Positions 1-7,314 of a stretch of DNA of 40,713 nucleotides are shown in pieces. A program made the translations under genes and the position numbers. The stretch is from positions 1 through 40,713 of the forward strand of contig JAZROP010000032.1 in assembly GCA_045648785.1 (NCBI GenBank), read 5' to 3'. The notes beneath the pieces are model-generated. The model was not told where the DNA came from, made no database searches, and was given only the letters and a program-made list of their open reading frames with translations. The DNA comes from RGIG7450 sp045648785. GTDB taxonomy: Bacteria; Bacillota; Clostridia; RUG12999. Numbering within the stretch: the stretch's first letter is position 1; every line of letters starts with the position of its first letter.

Positions 1-100
1 CTTCCCCAAGTGAACGAAGATAATCTTCACCTATTGTGTCCCATAAAAACATTGAGTCAAGGATAGGTCCGTCTAAAACACATATTGCACCTTTAATCAA
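1..100 (-). CDS. HAD-superfamily phosphatase-like protein, partial (cut by left edge)
   Basis: Only the first 33 residues are in the window. The frame starts at a TTG that overlaps the end of thiE by 8 bases and has an AGGTGG ribosome binding site 6 bases upstream, so it is the third gene of the thiamine operon. The sequence aligns with the N-terminus of beta-phosphoglucomutase-type HAD hydrolases, where the usual beginning is IFDxDGTLLDSM. Here the same stretch reads ICVLDGPILDSM: the first Asp, which is the nucleophile in this family, is Val, and the Thr of DGT is Pro, while the second Asp and the DS that follow are kept. A phosphatase in a thiM-thiE operon could act on thiamine phosphates or pyrimidine phosphates, but with this motif the catalytic role is doubtful. 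The fold assignment rests on one motif. Confidence 0.6.
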   Translation of the reverse strand, partial: MIKGAICVLDGPILDSMFLWDTIGEDYLRSLGE

Positions 101-737
101 TTTGAACCACCTGCTTTGTTAGATTTTTTAATTTTGCTGTCGCTTTTTGAATATTGTCTGCAGCAAATATGGCACTGATAACAGCAACACCGCAAATTCC
201 GCTTCCGGTCAGCTCTAAAATATTACCCGTTCCGATGCCGCCGATAGCAACAACGGGGATACTTACAGCCTCGCATATCGCTTTAAGTGCATCAATGCTT
301 ACATCGTCTGCATCCAATTTTGAACCTGTAGTAAATACAGCGCCTACACCCAAATAATCAGCACCCATTTTTTCGGCAAGGATTGCTTGCTCCACAGTCT
401 GTGCAGATACACCCAGAATTTTATCTTCTCCGATAACAGACCGTACATAACCTGCTTCCATGTCTTTCTGCCCTATATGTATCCCGTCTGCATTTACCTT
501 TACTGCAATGTCCACATTATCATTGATAACAAAAGGCACATTATATTGTCTGCAGAGTTCCTTAATTACAAAAGCTTCCTTAATGAAGGCTTTATCGTCT
601 AATTCCTTTTCACGAAGCTGAACAAAAGTTGCTCCACCTTTAAGCGCTTCTTCCACCTGCTCATAAAGAGTCATATCTCCAAGCCATGCGCGGTCAGTGA
701 CAGCATATAAAATTAAATCTTTTTTATCGCACTTCAT
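93..737 (-). CDS. thiE: Thiamine phosphate synthase ThiE
   Basis: Joins hydroxymethylpyrimidine diphosphate and thiazole phosphate to give thiamine monophosphate in the cytoplasm. The 214-residue length is normal. Family landmarks are VTDR (residues 13-16), QLREKE (40-45, phosphate and pyrimidine contacts), INDN (71-74), GIHIGQ (85-90), the GADYLGVGAVFTTGSK stretch (125-140) and a glycine-rich phosphate loop (GGIGTGN) near 165. The ATG at 737 lies 14 bases inside the end of thiM, indicating translational coupling. Its own end overlaps the downstream HAD-like gene. With thiM it forms the thiazole-salvage branch; no thiD, thiC or thiG is visible here. Expression should follow the TPP riboswitch upstream of thiM. 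Confidence 0.95.
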   Translation of the reverse strand: MKCDKKDLILYAVTDRAWLGDMTLYEQVEEALKGGATFVQLREKELDDKAFIKEAFVIKELCRQYNVPFVINDNVDIAVKVNADGIHIGQKDMEAGYVRSVIGEDKILGVSAQTVEQAILAEKMGADYLGVGAVFTTGSKLDADDVSIDALKAICEAVSIPVVAIGGIGTGNILELTGSGICGVAVISAIFAADNIQKATAKLKNLTKQVVQID

Positions 738-1545
738 ATTTTGCTCCTTTGTTCAAAGTCTCTGCATCCATATTATAAATAGCATCAATTATACGGTTTC
801 GCAAAGTAGAGTTGCCTTCGCATGACTTTAGATTTGCAAAACCAATTTCCCCTGCAAGTCCCATCATGCAAACCGCCGCAGCAATTGCTTTTGTTTTGTC
901 GTTAGGGTTAGCAATAGCATAAGCGGTAGCAATTCCCGAAAGTTGACATCCTGTTCCTGTAATTTTACTCATTTCCGGTACTCCGTTACGAATTACATAG
1001 CATTTTTCACTGTCGGCTACCAAATCTATAGCTCCGGTTATGGCAATAACTGCTCTTGACTTTTCCGAAAGAGCTTTTGCAAACTCGACCATCGAATCAA
1101 GATTATCTTCTGTTACAATATCTGCAACATCGGCATCTACACCTTTTGTTGTTCCGCATCCAAGTGCCAAAGTTTTAATCTCTGAAACATTTCCACGAAT
1201 AACGCTAGGCTTAACTATATTCATAATTTTGATTGCCGTATCCGTGCGAAGTCTGCTTGCTCCTGCTCCCACAGGGTCAAGCAAAACTATATGACCAAGC
1301 TCATTAGCCTTTGCACCTGCAATAAACATTCCCTCGACACTTCTTTGATTGAGAGTACCGATGTTGATATTGAGTCCTCCGCAGATTGATGTAATATCCT
1401 CAACATCCTCCGGCTCATCCGACATAATCGGACTCCCTCCGCATGCAAGCAATGCATTCGCCACATCATTAACCGTAACATAATTTGTAATGTTGTGTAC
1501 AAGCGGTGTTTTTCTCCGTACATTTTCAAGACAGTTTCCTAACAT
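724..1545 (-). CDS. thiM: Hydroxyethylthiazole kinase ThiM
   Basis: Phosphorylates 4-methyl-5-(2-hydroxyethyl)thiazole with ATP, the salvage entry into thiamine synthesis, and supplies the thiazole phosphate used by ThiE from the next gene. The 273-residue length matches the family. Visible landmarks are the substrate loop MSDEPEDVED (41-50), LLDPVGAGASR (88-98), RGNVSEI (117-123) and the ATP/anion-hole motif ITGTGCQLSG (195-204), whose Cys200 corresponds to the conserved catalytic-site cysteine. The ATG at 1545 has AGAGGT about 6 bases upstream. It is the first gene of the operon and lies directly downstream of the TPP aptamer and its terminator. Confidence 0.96.
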   Translation of the reverse strand: MLGNCLENVRRKTPLVHNITNYVTVNDVANALLACGGSPIMSDEPEDVEDITSICGGLNINIGTLNQRSVEGMFIAGAKANELGHIVLLDPVGAGASRLRTDTAIKIMNIVKPSVIRGNVSEIKTLALGCGTTKGVDADVADIVTEDNLDSMVEFAKALSEKSRAVIAITGAIDLVADSEKCYVIRNGVPEMSKITGTGCQLSGIATAYAIANPNDKTKAIAAAVCMMGLAGEIGFANLKSCEGNSTLRNRIIDAIYNMDAETLNKGAKYEVR

Positions 1546-1608
1546 TTTTTACCTCTTTCTGCCGCAAATTATCGGCTGTTTATTAACTTAATAACAAACC
1601 TTGCCAAA

Positions 1609-1640
1609 CAAAAAAGGAAGCTACCGATCTGGCAACTTCC
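1609..1640 (-). terminator. Expression-platform terminator of the TPP riboswitch
   Basis: On the minus strand, GGAAGTTGCC and GGTAGCTTCC pair over 10 bp (two G-T pairs) around an AGATC loop and are followed by a run of six T. It sits between the TPP aptamer and thiM, so ligand binding probably ends transcription here. An anti-terminator pairing was not worked out. Confidence 0.85.
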
Positions 1641-1679
1641 TAAAAGTTCTTTGTTCCTCCTAATACTATGTATCAGGCA

Positions 1680-1756
1680 TCCCTACGTTGGCATTATCCA
1701 AATCAGGTTCTCGGTCGAAGGTGGCACCTTCCTCTCAGCCTGTAATACAAGCTCCC
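1680..1756 (-). promoter_or_regulatory. TPP riboswitch aptamer (THI element)
   Basis: Read on the minus strand, the element runs from GGGAGC to the closing GTAGGGA. It contains the invariant GCTGAGAGG, ACCTGATTTGGATAATGCC and AACGTAGGGA blocks of the thiamine pyrophosphate aptamer. An extra hairpin (GAAGGTGCCACCTTC) occupies the variable P3 arm. It lies between a promoter at 1776-1804 and a terminator at 1609-1640, ahead of thiM, so it should shut the operon off when thiamine pyrophosphate is abundant. Confidence 0.96.
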
Positions 1757-1775
1757 GTTTATTAAGTTTAAAAGT

Positions 1776-1804
1776 ATTATATCACTTTTCAGAACATATT
1801 TCAA
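1776..1804 (-). promoter_or_regulatory. Promoter of thiM-thiE operon
   Basis: TTGAAA, a 17-base spacer and TATAAT on the minus strand. The expected start of transcription is about 10 bases before the first base of the TPP aptamer. Confidence 0.8.
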
Positions 1805-1833
1805 TAGTAAAGATAAATTATTTTTTAATTATA

Positions 1834-1876
1834 TAAAAAACAGAACAACCTAGATTGTCATCTAAATCGTTCTGTT
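1834..1876 (-). terminator. Terminator after tRNA-Cys
   Basis: On the minus strand, ACAGAACGATTTAGAT and ATCTAGGTTGTTCTGT form a long stem with a small internal mismatch around a GACA loop, followed by TTTTTT. It starts 5 bases after the encoded CCA of tRNA-Cys. Confidence 0.9.
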
Positions 1877-1880
1877 TCTA

Positions 1881-1954
1881 TGGAGGCACCACCCAGACTT
1901 GAACTGGGGGTAAAGGTGTTGCAGACCTCTGCCTTACCACTTGGCTATGGTGCC
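1881..1954 (-). tRNA. tRNA-Cys (anticodon GCA)
   Basis: 74-nt cloverleaf with a GGCACCA/TGGTGCC acceptor stem, anticodon loop CTGCAAC carrying GCA, T-arm GTTCAAGTC and an encoded CCA end. It is separated from the four preceding tRNAs by a terminator hairpin at 1981-2008 and followed by its own terminator. Confidence 0.95.
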
Positions 1955-1980
1955 TTATAAACTATTTAATTTTTTTAGTG

Positions 1981-2008
1981 AAAAAGACGCAGCATTGTGC
2001 GTCTTTTT
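1981..2008 (-). terminator. Internal terminator between tRNA-Gly and tRNA-Cys
   Basis: A perfect 11-bp inverted repeat (AAAAAGACGCA / TGCGTCTTTTT) around a 6-base loop. On the minus strand the stem itself ends in five T. It would end or attenuate transcription from the tRNA promoter before tRNA-Cys. No clear separate promoter for tRNA-Cys was found in the 60-base gap. Confidence 0.8.
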
Positions 2009-2014
2009 CATTTG

Positions 2015-2089
2015 TGGAGCGGAAGACGAGATTCGAACTCGCGACTTTCACCTTGGCAAGGTGACACTCTACCACTGAGTCACTCCCGC
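2015..2089 (-). tRNA. tRNA-Gly (anticodon GCC)
   Basis: 75-nt cloverleaf. Acceptor GCGGGAG pairs with the 3' side CTTCCGC allowing G-T, the anticodon loop TTGCCAA carries GCC, the T-loop is GTTCGAATC, and CCA is encoded. Fourth tRNA of the cluster in transcription order. Confidence 0.94.
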
Positions 2090-2094
2090 ATATT

Positions 2095-2170
2095 TGGTGC
2101 CTCCGGGCGGAATCGAACCACCGACACGGGGATTTTCAGTCCCCTGCTCTACCAACTGAGCTACAGAGGC
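2095..2170 (-). tRNA. tRNA-Phe (anticodon GAA)
   Basis: 76-nt cloverleaf with acceptor GCCTCTG, anticodon stem GGGGA/TCCCC around CTGAAAA (anticodon GAA), T-loop GTTCGATTC and encoded CCA. It lies 5 bases upstream of tRNA-Gly. Confidence 0.95.
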
Positions 2171-2191
2171 GAACACACTTTTTAAGAAAAG

Positions 2192-2268
2192 TGGCGACCC
2201 GGAAGAGACTCGAACTCTCGACCTCTAGCGTGACAGGCTAGCGTTCTAACCAACTGAACTACCGGGCC
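2192..2268 (-). tRNA. tRNA-Asp (anticodon GTC)
   Basis: 77-nt cloverleaf with acceptor GGCCCGG, anticodon stem CTAGC/GCTAG around CTGTCAC (anticodon GTC), T-loop GTTCGAGTC and encoded CCA. Confidence 0.95.
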
Positions 2269-2274
2269 ATGGTA

Positions 2275-2350
2275 TGGTGGGCACAACAGGGCTCGAACCT
2301 GTGACCCTCTGCTTGTAAGGCAGATGCTCTCCCAGCTGAGCTATGCGCCC
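2275..2350 (-). tRNA. tRNA-Val (anticodon TAC)
   Basis: 76-nt cloverleaf with acceptor GGGCGCA, anticodon stem TCTGC/GCAGA around CTTACAA (anticodon TAC), T-loop GTTCGAGCC and encoded CCA. First tRNA of the cluster; a leader of about 50 bases separates it from the promoter. Confidence 0.95.
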
Positions 2351-2405
2351 ATACCTAAGCCGCCTCATTTCGTCTGAGTTAATACTCAAAAGCGGAACAT
2401 TAACT

Positions 2406-2434
2406 ATTATACACACTTTCATATCAAATGTCAA
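2406..2434 (-). promoter_or_regulatory. Promoter of the tRNA cluster
   Basis: Perfect TTGACA, 17-base spacer and TATAAT on the minus strand, about 50 bases before tRNA-Val. It abuts a long pure A/T tract on its upstream side. Confidence 0.92.
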
Positions 2435-2480
2435 GCTTTTTTTTAAATTTTTTTAAAAAAATTATAAAAAAATTTTTTAG
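2435..2480 (-). promoter_or_regulatory. A/T tract, likely UP element and end of hslO transcript
   Basis: About 40 consecutive bases here are only A or T, arranged as alternating A and T runs and bounded by GC (2435-2436) and GGC. The tract lies directly upstream of the -35 box of the tRNA promoter, where alpha-subunit-binding UP elements sit in strong stable-RNA promoters. It also lies 17 bases past the hslO stop, so its A/T-only palindromes are the only candidate for an hslO terminator. Confidence 0.6.
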
Positions 2481-2496
2481 GCATCCGAAAAACCCT

Positions 2497-3369
2497 CTAT
2501 TTATCAAGGATTTCTCTTATTTCATCCCCGCTTATTTTATATGTTTTATTACAATAATAGCAGGTTAATTCTGTGCCGCCCTCTTTTTCCAGAATATCTT
2601 CCAGTTCCTCTCTGCCTACGCTTACAAGAGCACGACGAATACTTTTCTCATCACAATTACATTTATATTCCGGTTTAAGTGTTTCCGTTACCTGAATATC
2701 AAATCCATCTAAAACGCGGTCTATAATTCCCGCCGGGTCAAGTCCACTTTCAAGCATATTTGTAACAGAGGGAATATCTTTTATATTTTCTTCCAGTTTA
2801 ACTATATCCTCTTCTTCCGCCTCAGGCATCAGTTGAACAATATATCCACCGGCTGCACGGATTGTATAATCCCTGTCAACTAAAACTCCCAACGCAACAA
2901 CCGAAGGGATTTGTTCTGAGGATGCAAAATAATAAGTTAAGTCATCTGCAATTTCTCCGCTCTGGATTTCTACCCTGCCTACATAAGGCTCTTTAAGCTT
3001 AAGGTCGCGAACCACCGTCAGATAACCTCTGCCCACAGCACCGCCAACATCAAGCTTTCCATTTGGTTTAAGTGGCAAGTCAACTGCATTATTCAAAACA
3101 TACCCGCGCACTTCTCCCTTATTATTTCCTACCGTAACAATTCCTTCAATAGGACCGTCGCTACGGAATTGCAGAGACAGAGTTTCCATATCTCCCTTGA
3201 GCATAGTTCCCATCATAGCAGTTGCTGTAAGGCTGCGGCCAAATGCTGCACTGACAACAGGTGTTGTCATATGAATTTTATGCGCCTCGTTCACAAGTGT
3301 TGTAGTCATAGCAGCAAAAAATCTGATTTTGCCGTTTTTTTCGCTTCCTCGAATAATAATATCTTCCAT
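2497..3369 (-). CDS. hslO: Hsp33 redox-regulated chaperone
   Basis: Cytoplasmic holdase chaperone switched on by oxidation. The 290-residue length is typical. The zinc redox switch is intact at the C-terminus: Cys237-x-Cys239 and Cys270-x-x-Cys273. The N-terminal substrate-binding domain shows the family pattern of an early VNEAHKIHMTTPVVSAAFGR stretch and a GPIEGIV motif. The ATG at 3369 has AGAGGT just upstream. It is the last gene of the operon that starts at the 11.6-kb promoter, 9 bases after the CPBP protease gene. Activation by peroxide and heat is known for the family; nothing local suggests dedicated regulation. Confidence 0.95.
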   Translation of the reverse strand: MEDIIIRGSEKNGKIRFFAAMTTTLVNEAHKIHMTTPVVSAAFGRSLTATAMMGTMLKGDMETLSLQFRSDGPIEGIVTVGNNKGEVRGYVLNNAVDLPLKPNGKLDVGGAVGRGYLTVVRDLKLKEPYVGRVEIQSGEIADDLTYYFASSEQIPSVVALGVLVDRDYTIRAAGGYIVQLMPEAEEEDIVKLEENIKDIPSVTNMLESGLDPAGIIDRVLDGFDIQVTETLKPEYKCNCDEKSIRRALVSVGREELEDILEKEGGTELTCYYCNKTYKISGDEIREILDK

Positions 3370-3378
3370 TTTTAACCT

Positions 3379-4227
3379 CTATCCATGATTCATAATGTTT
3401 GTAAATATGTAATTTGCCACAATTGGCAGCCAAAGTGGATTTTTAATATAATCACAAATCTGTACAATTGCATTTAACACAAGCTTTTTGTTTTTTATAA
3501 GCCTGATAATTCCAAATATACTTGCTGATGCACCCACAATAATTGTCGCAACGCTTATAATAGTACTCAATGGTTGTTCCTGGCCAAAATTCATTATCAG
3601 CCACGAAATAAAATTACACCCGAAATGCATAAACATTGCCGGGAATATACTCCCGCTGTGAAGAGTAATATATCCGAGCACAAGCCCGAAAACAAGTGGC
3701 GACACAAAAATAGTTATGCTGCCGTGTGCAATTGCAAACAGCAGAGCGCTTACCACAATTGCCCCGCCCTTTCCATATCCTTTAAGAAGATGAAGAATAA
3801 CTCCTCTGTAAAATATTTCTTCAAGAATGGGAGCTGCTACGCACGTAAGCACAAAGCCCATAATTACAGACGACGCCTTATCGGACGGCGGAAGCTGTTC
3901 GATAAGTTTCAGTCCAAAGTTTTCAAGCAATATGTTCATGCGCAAATTAAGATAAGTTGCACAACTCCACAAAACTGGTACAACCAGTATATATTTCCAC
4001 CATTCACTACTACAAGTCTTGCTGAAAAAGGTTTTAAAGTCCCGCCTGTTAAAACATGCAAAAACCAAAATGGGCACTGCTGTTATAACAACTACATTGA
4101 TAACATTAAGAAGATTCACCGTAAAGGGAGTCATCTTAATAGCCTTACTTGAAACTATCAGTGACAAAATATATCCAACAACAACAGAAATAGCTATATA
4201 AATATTCGCACTCCATCTTTTATTCAT
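3379..4227 (-). CDS. CPBP-family intramembrane metalloprotease (CAAX protease-like)
   Basis: Multi-pass membrane protein of 282 residues with about seven or eight hydrophobic segments. It carries all the CPBP/Abi catalytic motifs: EEIFYRG with Glu136, Glu137 and Arg141, a second motif with His168 (FAIAHG), and HFGCN with His201 and Asn205. Family members cleave peptides inside the membrane; in Firmicutes some act in bacteriocin immunity or protein maturation, but the substrate here is unknown. The start at 4227 overlaps the end of the DJ-1 gene by 8 bases. No bacteriocin gene is nearby, so an immunity role is not supported. Confidence 0.88.
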   Translation of the reverse strand: MNKRWSANIYIAISVVVGYILSLIVSSKAIKMTPFTVNLLNVINVVVITAVPILVFACFNRRDFKTFFSKTCSSEWWKYILVVPVLWSCATYLNLRMNILLENFGLKLIEQLPPSDKASSVIMGFVLTCVAAPILEEIFYRGVILHLLKGYGKGGAIVVSALLFAIAHGSITIFVSPLVFGLVLGYITLHSGSIFPAMFMHFGCNFISWLIMNFGQEQPLSTIISVATIIVGASASIFGIIRLIKNKKLVLNAIVQICDYIKNPLWLPIVANYIFTNIMNHG

Positions 4228-4750
4228 ACATCATCGTCTTTCTTAGTTCTTCTGCCTCTTGTTCACTTTTCAGTAACGACAAAAGAGCAAAACCAAACAA
4301 ATGTGCCGTTCCGGCTCCTCTTGAAGTAATCATTTTCCCACTGATTACAACAGGAAGATTTACTATTTCCGCGCCCACAAGCTTGTCCTCGAAACCGGGA
4401 TAACATGTGGCTTTCTCTCCTTTCAGAAGACCAAGCCCACCAAGCACCGACGGTGCTGCACAAATCGCCGCAACATATCCGTCAGCTTTTTTGAGCATAT
4501 CGCAAAGCGTCTGACACTTCTGCAGATTAAGAGTTCCCGGCATACCTCCCGGCAAGACCAGCATTTCCGCCTTATCACAAGCATCGCTCATCAAAATGTC
4601 CGCTTTAACAGTAATTCCGTGAGAGCCTGTTACCTCAAGACTATTATTTATACTTACAGTTTTTACCTCAACAGATGCACGGCGCAAAATATCCACCGGT
4701 GCGAGAGCTTCTATTTCTTCAAATCCATCAGCAAGAAACACATAAACCAT
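4220..4750 (-). CDS. DJ-1/PfpI family protein (YajL-like)
   Basis: Single-domain 176-residue member of the DJ-1/PfpI glutamine-amidotransferase-like fold. The acidic residue expected near the active site lies in the DGFEEIEA motif (residues 9-16), the oxyanion loop is LVLPGGMPG (64-72), and the nucleophile elbow is AAICAAPSVL with Cys97. Family members act in protein or methylglyoxal detoxification or as redox sensors; the exact activity cannot be read from sequence. The ATG at 4750 has GGAGGAG 6 bases upstream. It sits 12 bases after the acetyltransferase gene and overlaps the CPBP gene. Confidence 0.9.
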   Translation of the reverse strand: MVYVFLADGFEEIEALAPVDILRRASVEVKTVSINNSLEVTGSHGITVKADILMSDACDKAEMLVLPGGMPGTLNLQKCQTLCDMLKKADGYVAAICAAPSVLGGLGLLKGEKATCYPGFEDKLVGAEIVNLPVVISGKMITSRGAGTAHLFGFALLSLLKSEQEAEELRKTMMYE

Positions 4751-4762
4751 TTTCTTCTCCTC

Positions 4763-5692
4763 CTAAAAAATCCTGATATAATTTTTCTGTAGCGGTAGTT
4801 TTTCTGAATCTGTCTGCCCAACGAAAAGTCGTATATTATCAATCTGCCGTGTCAGGCTTTTTACCATTACTGTCGGAATATATTTTATTTCAATCTGCCT
4901 GCTATACAAAGTTGTATTAAGCAAGCCGTGTGACGGTGCAAAAATTACACATCTGTCAATCTGTGACCCGTGCAGATATATAAATTCCAGAGCCGCATCA
5001 AGCCCCTCTTTGCAGGTGTATGCAATTTCATCGGCAAAAATTGTCCTGTCCGATAAATCGTAAACTATATAGGATACCGGACTATCATTTTTGTCATAAA
5101 AAACATATACTCCACCGCTTTCAAGCGAGTACTGTTCAATAATATCTTTAAAATCCGTTTCTGTTCTTTTCACATAGCCATCATAAAAGCAACAGAAACC
5201 CTTATAAATTTTCGCCATATCAGCCGCATCAACAAGACCCGCTTTGTGTGCAATACACGCATTTTTATCAGGTTTAAAATCTGCGGGACAATAGGAATAT
5301 TCAAGCCTCTCATAACAGCTTGTATAACCAAATTTTTCATAAAAATTATCTATTGATGGGGTAAGCAGCGCAAATTCGCGCCCTCTTGATTTCATCACTT
5401 CTTCGGCATATTCCATAACCCTGCTGGCAATACCCTTTCCACGAAACTCCGGTTGAGTTGATACGCCGGCAATATATGTGCAGGGATAGCTCTTTCCGCG
5501 TATTACAACATCAAAATCAAGAAGTTGAAGAGCCGAAAGAATTTTGTCATTTTCTATTGCTGCCACTGTATTTTCCGGTTTAAAAACATTATCAAAAAAC
5601 CAACTCAGATACGGGTCAGCATCATAAAAACAGTAGTTCCATAAATCTTTGACTTGCTGTTTATGCTTCATTTTTACTGTAGAGATTTTCAT
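4763..5692 (-). CDS. GNAT-family N-acetyltransferase (Eis-like two-domain type)
   Basis: N-terminal GNAT domain with a clear acetyl-CoA loop, AGVSTQPEFRGKGIASRVM (QxxGxG/A type, about residues 75-93), then a second region of about 180 residues as in Eis-like enzymes; about 309 residues in all. The acyl acceptor cannot be predicted. The frame opens at a TTG at 5701 that forms a TTGA overlap with the previous stop, but AAGGA lies only one base from it and about 10 bases from the ATG at 5692, so the ATG is preferred. It directly follows another GNAT-fold gene (DUF2156). Confidence 0.85.
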   Translation of the reverse strand: MKISTVKMKHKQQVKDLWNYCFYDADPYLSWFFDNVFKPENTVAAIENDKILSALQLLDFDVVIRGKSYPCTYIAGVSTQPEFRGKGIASRVMEYAEEVMKSRGREFALLTPSIDNFYEKFGYTSCYERLEYSYCPADFKPDKNACIAHKAGLVDAADMAKIYKGFCCFYDGYVKRTETDFKDIIEQYSLESGGVYVFYDKNDSPVSYIVYDLSDRTIFADEIAYTCKEGLDAALEFIYLHGSQIDRCVIFAPSHGLLNTTLYSRQIEIKYIPTVMVKSLTRQIDNIRLFVGQTDSEKLPLQKNYIRIF

Positions 5693-5697
5693 TTGTG

Positions 5698-6576
5698 TCA
5701 AATCCTTTTTGCAGTTATTTTCTTGAGCAAAATTTCAGGATTGTAGGAAAGCTTTGCTTTTCTTAAGCCCTCAATCCCCAAATCCTCTTCACGGTTGACA
5801 TACCGTAATGTGGCAAATTCATTTTCAAGAAACATTTTATTAATTGCAGAATATGCCCCTTTTACCGCCGGGTCAGCCTTTTCAACATGAATGATAACCG
5901 TCCCGAAGTTATCTTCACCAACAGTAAGAGCAACTATCTCCCCGCCAACAGTAAGAAACGCACCTTTAAGTCCAAGTTCAAAAAATTTATCAAACATAGT
6001 CTTTGCCGCTATATATTCTTCCCTCTCCGGGTCATCATTTCTTTCCAAAATCCAACTGCAGGCGCGTTCTTCACACATTTTTATATTTTCCTGCGTTATC
6101 CGGTGATAGATATAATCGTAACTGTTTATAAAAGAGTTATAATGGTTTTTCTTCGAATGATATTTCTTTCCTCTTAATGATATTAAATCATAAATTCCGT
6201 ATATATAATCAAAAAATTCCCTATTCTCTTCCATTTTATATTTGCCAGGCATGAGCATTTCAAGCTCTTCAGCGTCACTTTTCAAAAGCTTGCGAACAGA
6301 ATAACTGCCGTATTTTCCCAGCATATACTCGTCCAGTTTTAATAGCACCTGCCGTTTATCCCCCTTACCAATCGGAAAATGAAAATATTCCCCTATAGGT
6401 TCATAACCGGCAAAAACAACCAGAAAACCGTCCACAATATCATATTTCATATTGTATCCGGCTTTCCATATATATAGATTTGAAAAGCATACCTCTTGTG
6501 ATATTCTTTTCTCCTTTTCAAAAAAACTGTTGAAAAGGTCCCTTTCATTAATTGTTATTGGCTTTGGTTCAATCAT
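5698..6576 (-). CDS. DUF2156 domain protein (PG-lysyltransferase C-domain-like)
   Basis: 292 residues resembling the cytosolic DUF2156 domain that, in MprF-type proteins, transfers amino acids from aminoacyl-tRNA to phosphatidylglycerol. The N-terminal pattern ERDLFNSFFEK...EVCFSNLYIWK and the KKNHYNSFINSY stretch near residue 140 are typical of stand-alone members. There is no membrane domain, so lipid lysylation is not implied. The ATG at 6576 has AGGA close upstream. It ends in a TGA 9 bp from the preferred start of the acetyltransferase, and follows cpsB by 9 bases. Function unknown. Confidence 0.82.
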   Translation of the reverse strand: MIEPKPITINERDLFNSFFEKEKRISQEVCFSNLYIWKAGYNMKYDIVDGFLVVFAGYEPIGEYFHFPIGKGDKRQVLLKLDEYMLGKYGSYSVRKLLKSDAEELEMLMPGKYKMEENREFFDYIYGIYDLISLRGKKYHSKKNHYNSFINSYDYIYHRITQENIKMCEERACSWILERNDDPEREEYIAAKTMFDKFFELGLKGAFLTVGGEIVALTVGEDNFGTVIIHVEKADPAVKGAYSAINKMFLENEFATLRYVNREEDLGIEGLRKAKLSYNPEILLKKITAKRI

Positions 6577-6585
6577 AAATCGTCC

Positions 6586-7284
6586 TTATCTGAATCCTAG
6601 GTAATGTTCTGTTTCCTCATTAATCTTCTGAAGATATTGCTCTCCAAGATTTTTTCGTATAAATTCTGTTGCCAACCCCATAAAATTCGCACGAGTTCCA
6701 AGATTGTGCGCATCAGAGCCCAGCACTTTTATTCTCCCGTCTTTTATTAGCTTATATGCAAACTCTCTTGTTTTGGGATTAACCAGTGATGCCGCATTAA
6801 GCTGACCGGCAAATCCGTAATCAAAGAGCCGGTTGTATTCTTTTTCGCCATTTACAGTCATATGTCGTTCGGGATGTGCAAGTATTATATTAAACTCTTT
6901 TTCCGCAAGAAAATCAAGTCTTGCAAAATCCCTGTCAGTCCATTTTTTATATGGCATCTCAACAAGCATAGTATTGGTACCATTAATAAGCAACTTTTCA
7001 AGCTCTTCCTGCCGATAAATATCATCTGAAAGATAAACCTCAAATCCAAGCACAATCTCAGGAAATTCAAGTTTATTTTTTTCTGCATACTTTATCAGCT
7101 TGTCATATGCTGTTTTCCGTTTTTTCAGCATTTTATCAATGGGTTTATCGAAATAATAATGAGGGGTAGCCACTGATATTTCAACCCCCTGTTTTTTACC
7201 TTCCTTAAGCATAGCAACAGACATCTTAATGTTTTTCGAACCGTCATCTATACCGGGCAACAGGTGCGAATGAAAATCAATCAT
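6586..7284 (-). CDS. PHP-type tyrosine-protein phosphatase CpsB/CapC
   Basis: Metal-dependent phosphotyrosine phosphatase of the PHP fold, the partner of BY-kinases in exopolysaccharide control. It begins MIDFHSHLLPGIDDGS, whose HxH and DDG are metal ligands. Other ligand motifs are ATPHYY (about 43-48), EMPYKKW (about 134), LAHPERH (about 156) and GSDAHN near the C-terminus. The frame opens 5 codons earlier at 7299, but GGGGGGAGAG sits at the normal distance from the ATG at 7284. It follows the kinase gene by about 30 bases and should dephosphorylate its tyrosine tail. Confidence 0.93.
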   Translation of the reverse strand: MIDFHSHLLPGIDDGSKNIKMSVAMLKEGKKQGVEISVATPHYYFDKPIDKMLKKRKTAYDKLIKYAEKNKLEFPEIVLGFEVYLSDDIYRQEELEKLLINGTNTMLVEMPYKKWTDRDFARLDFLAEKEFNIILAHPERHMTVNGEKEYNRLFDYGFAGQLNAASLVNPKTREFAYKLIKDGRIKVLGSDAHNLGTRANFMGLATEFIRKNLGEQYLQKINEETEHYLGFR

Positions 7285-7314
7285 TGCTCTCCCCCCCATA
7301 TTCTGATTTAAACT

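Noticed and set aside
1997..2434. Short open frames on both strands over the tRNA cluster
   Set aside because: They consist of tRNA sequence; the cloverleaf structures explain the region.
3574..4152. Long plus-strand open frame of 192 codons antisense to the CPBP protease gene
   Set aside because: Composition is unlike a protein, no ribosome site was seen, and the minus-strand gene carries all catalytic motifs of its family.
3379..4227. CPBP protease as part of a bacteriocin immunity system
   Set aside because: No bacteriocin precursor, peptidase-transporter or regulator lies nearby; the neighbours are housekeeping or stress genes.
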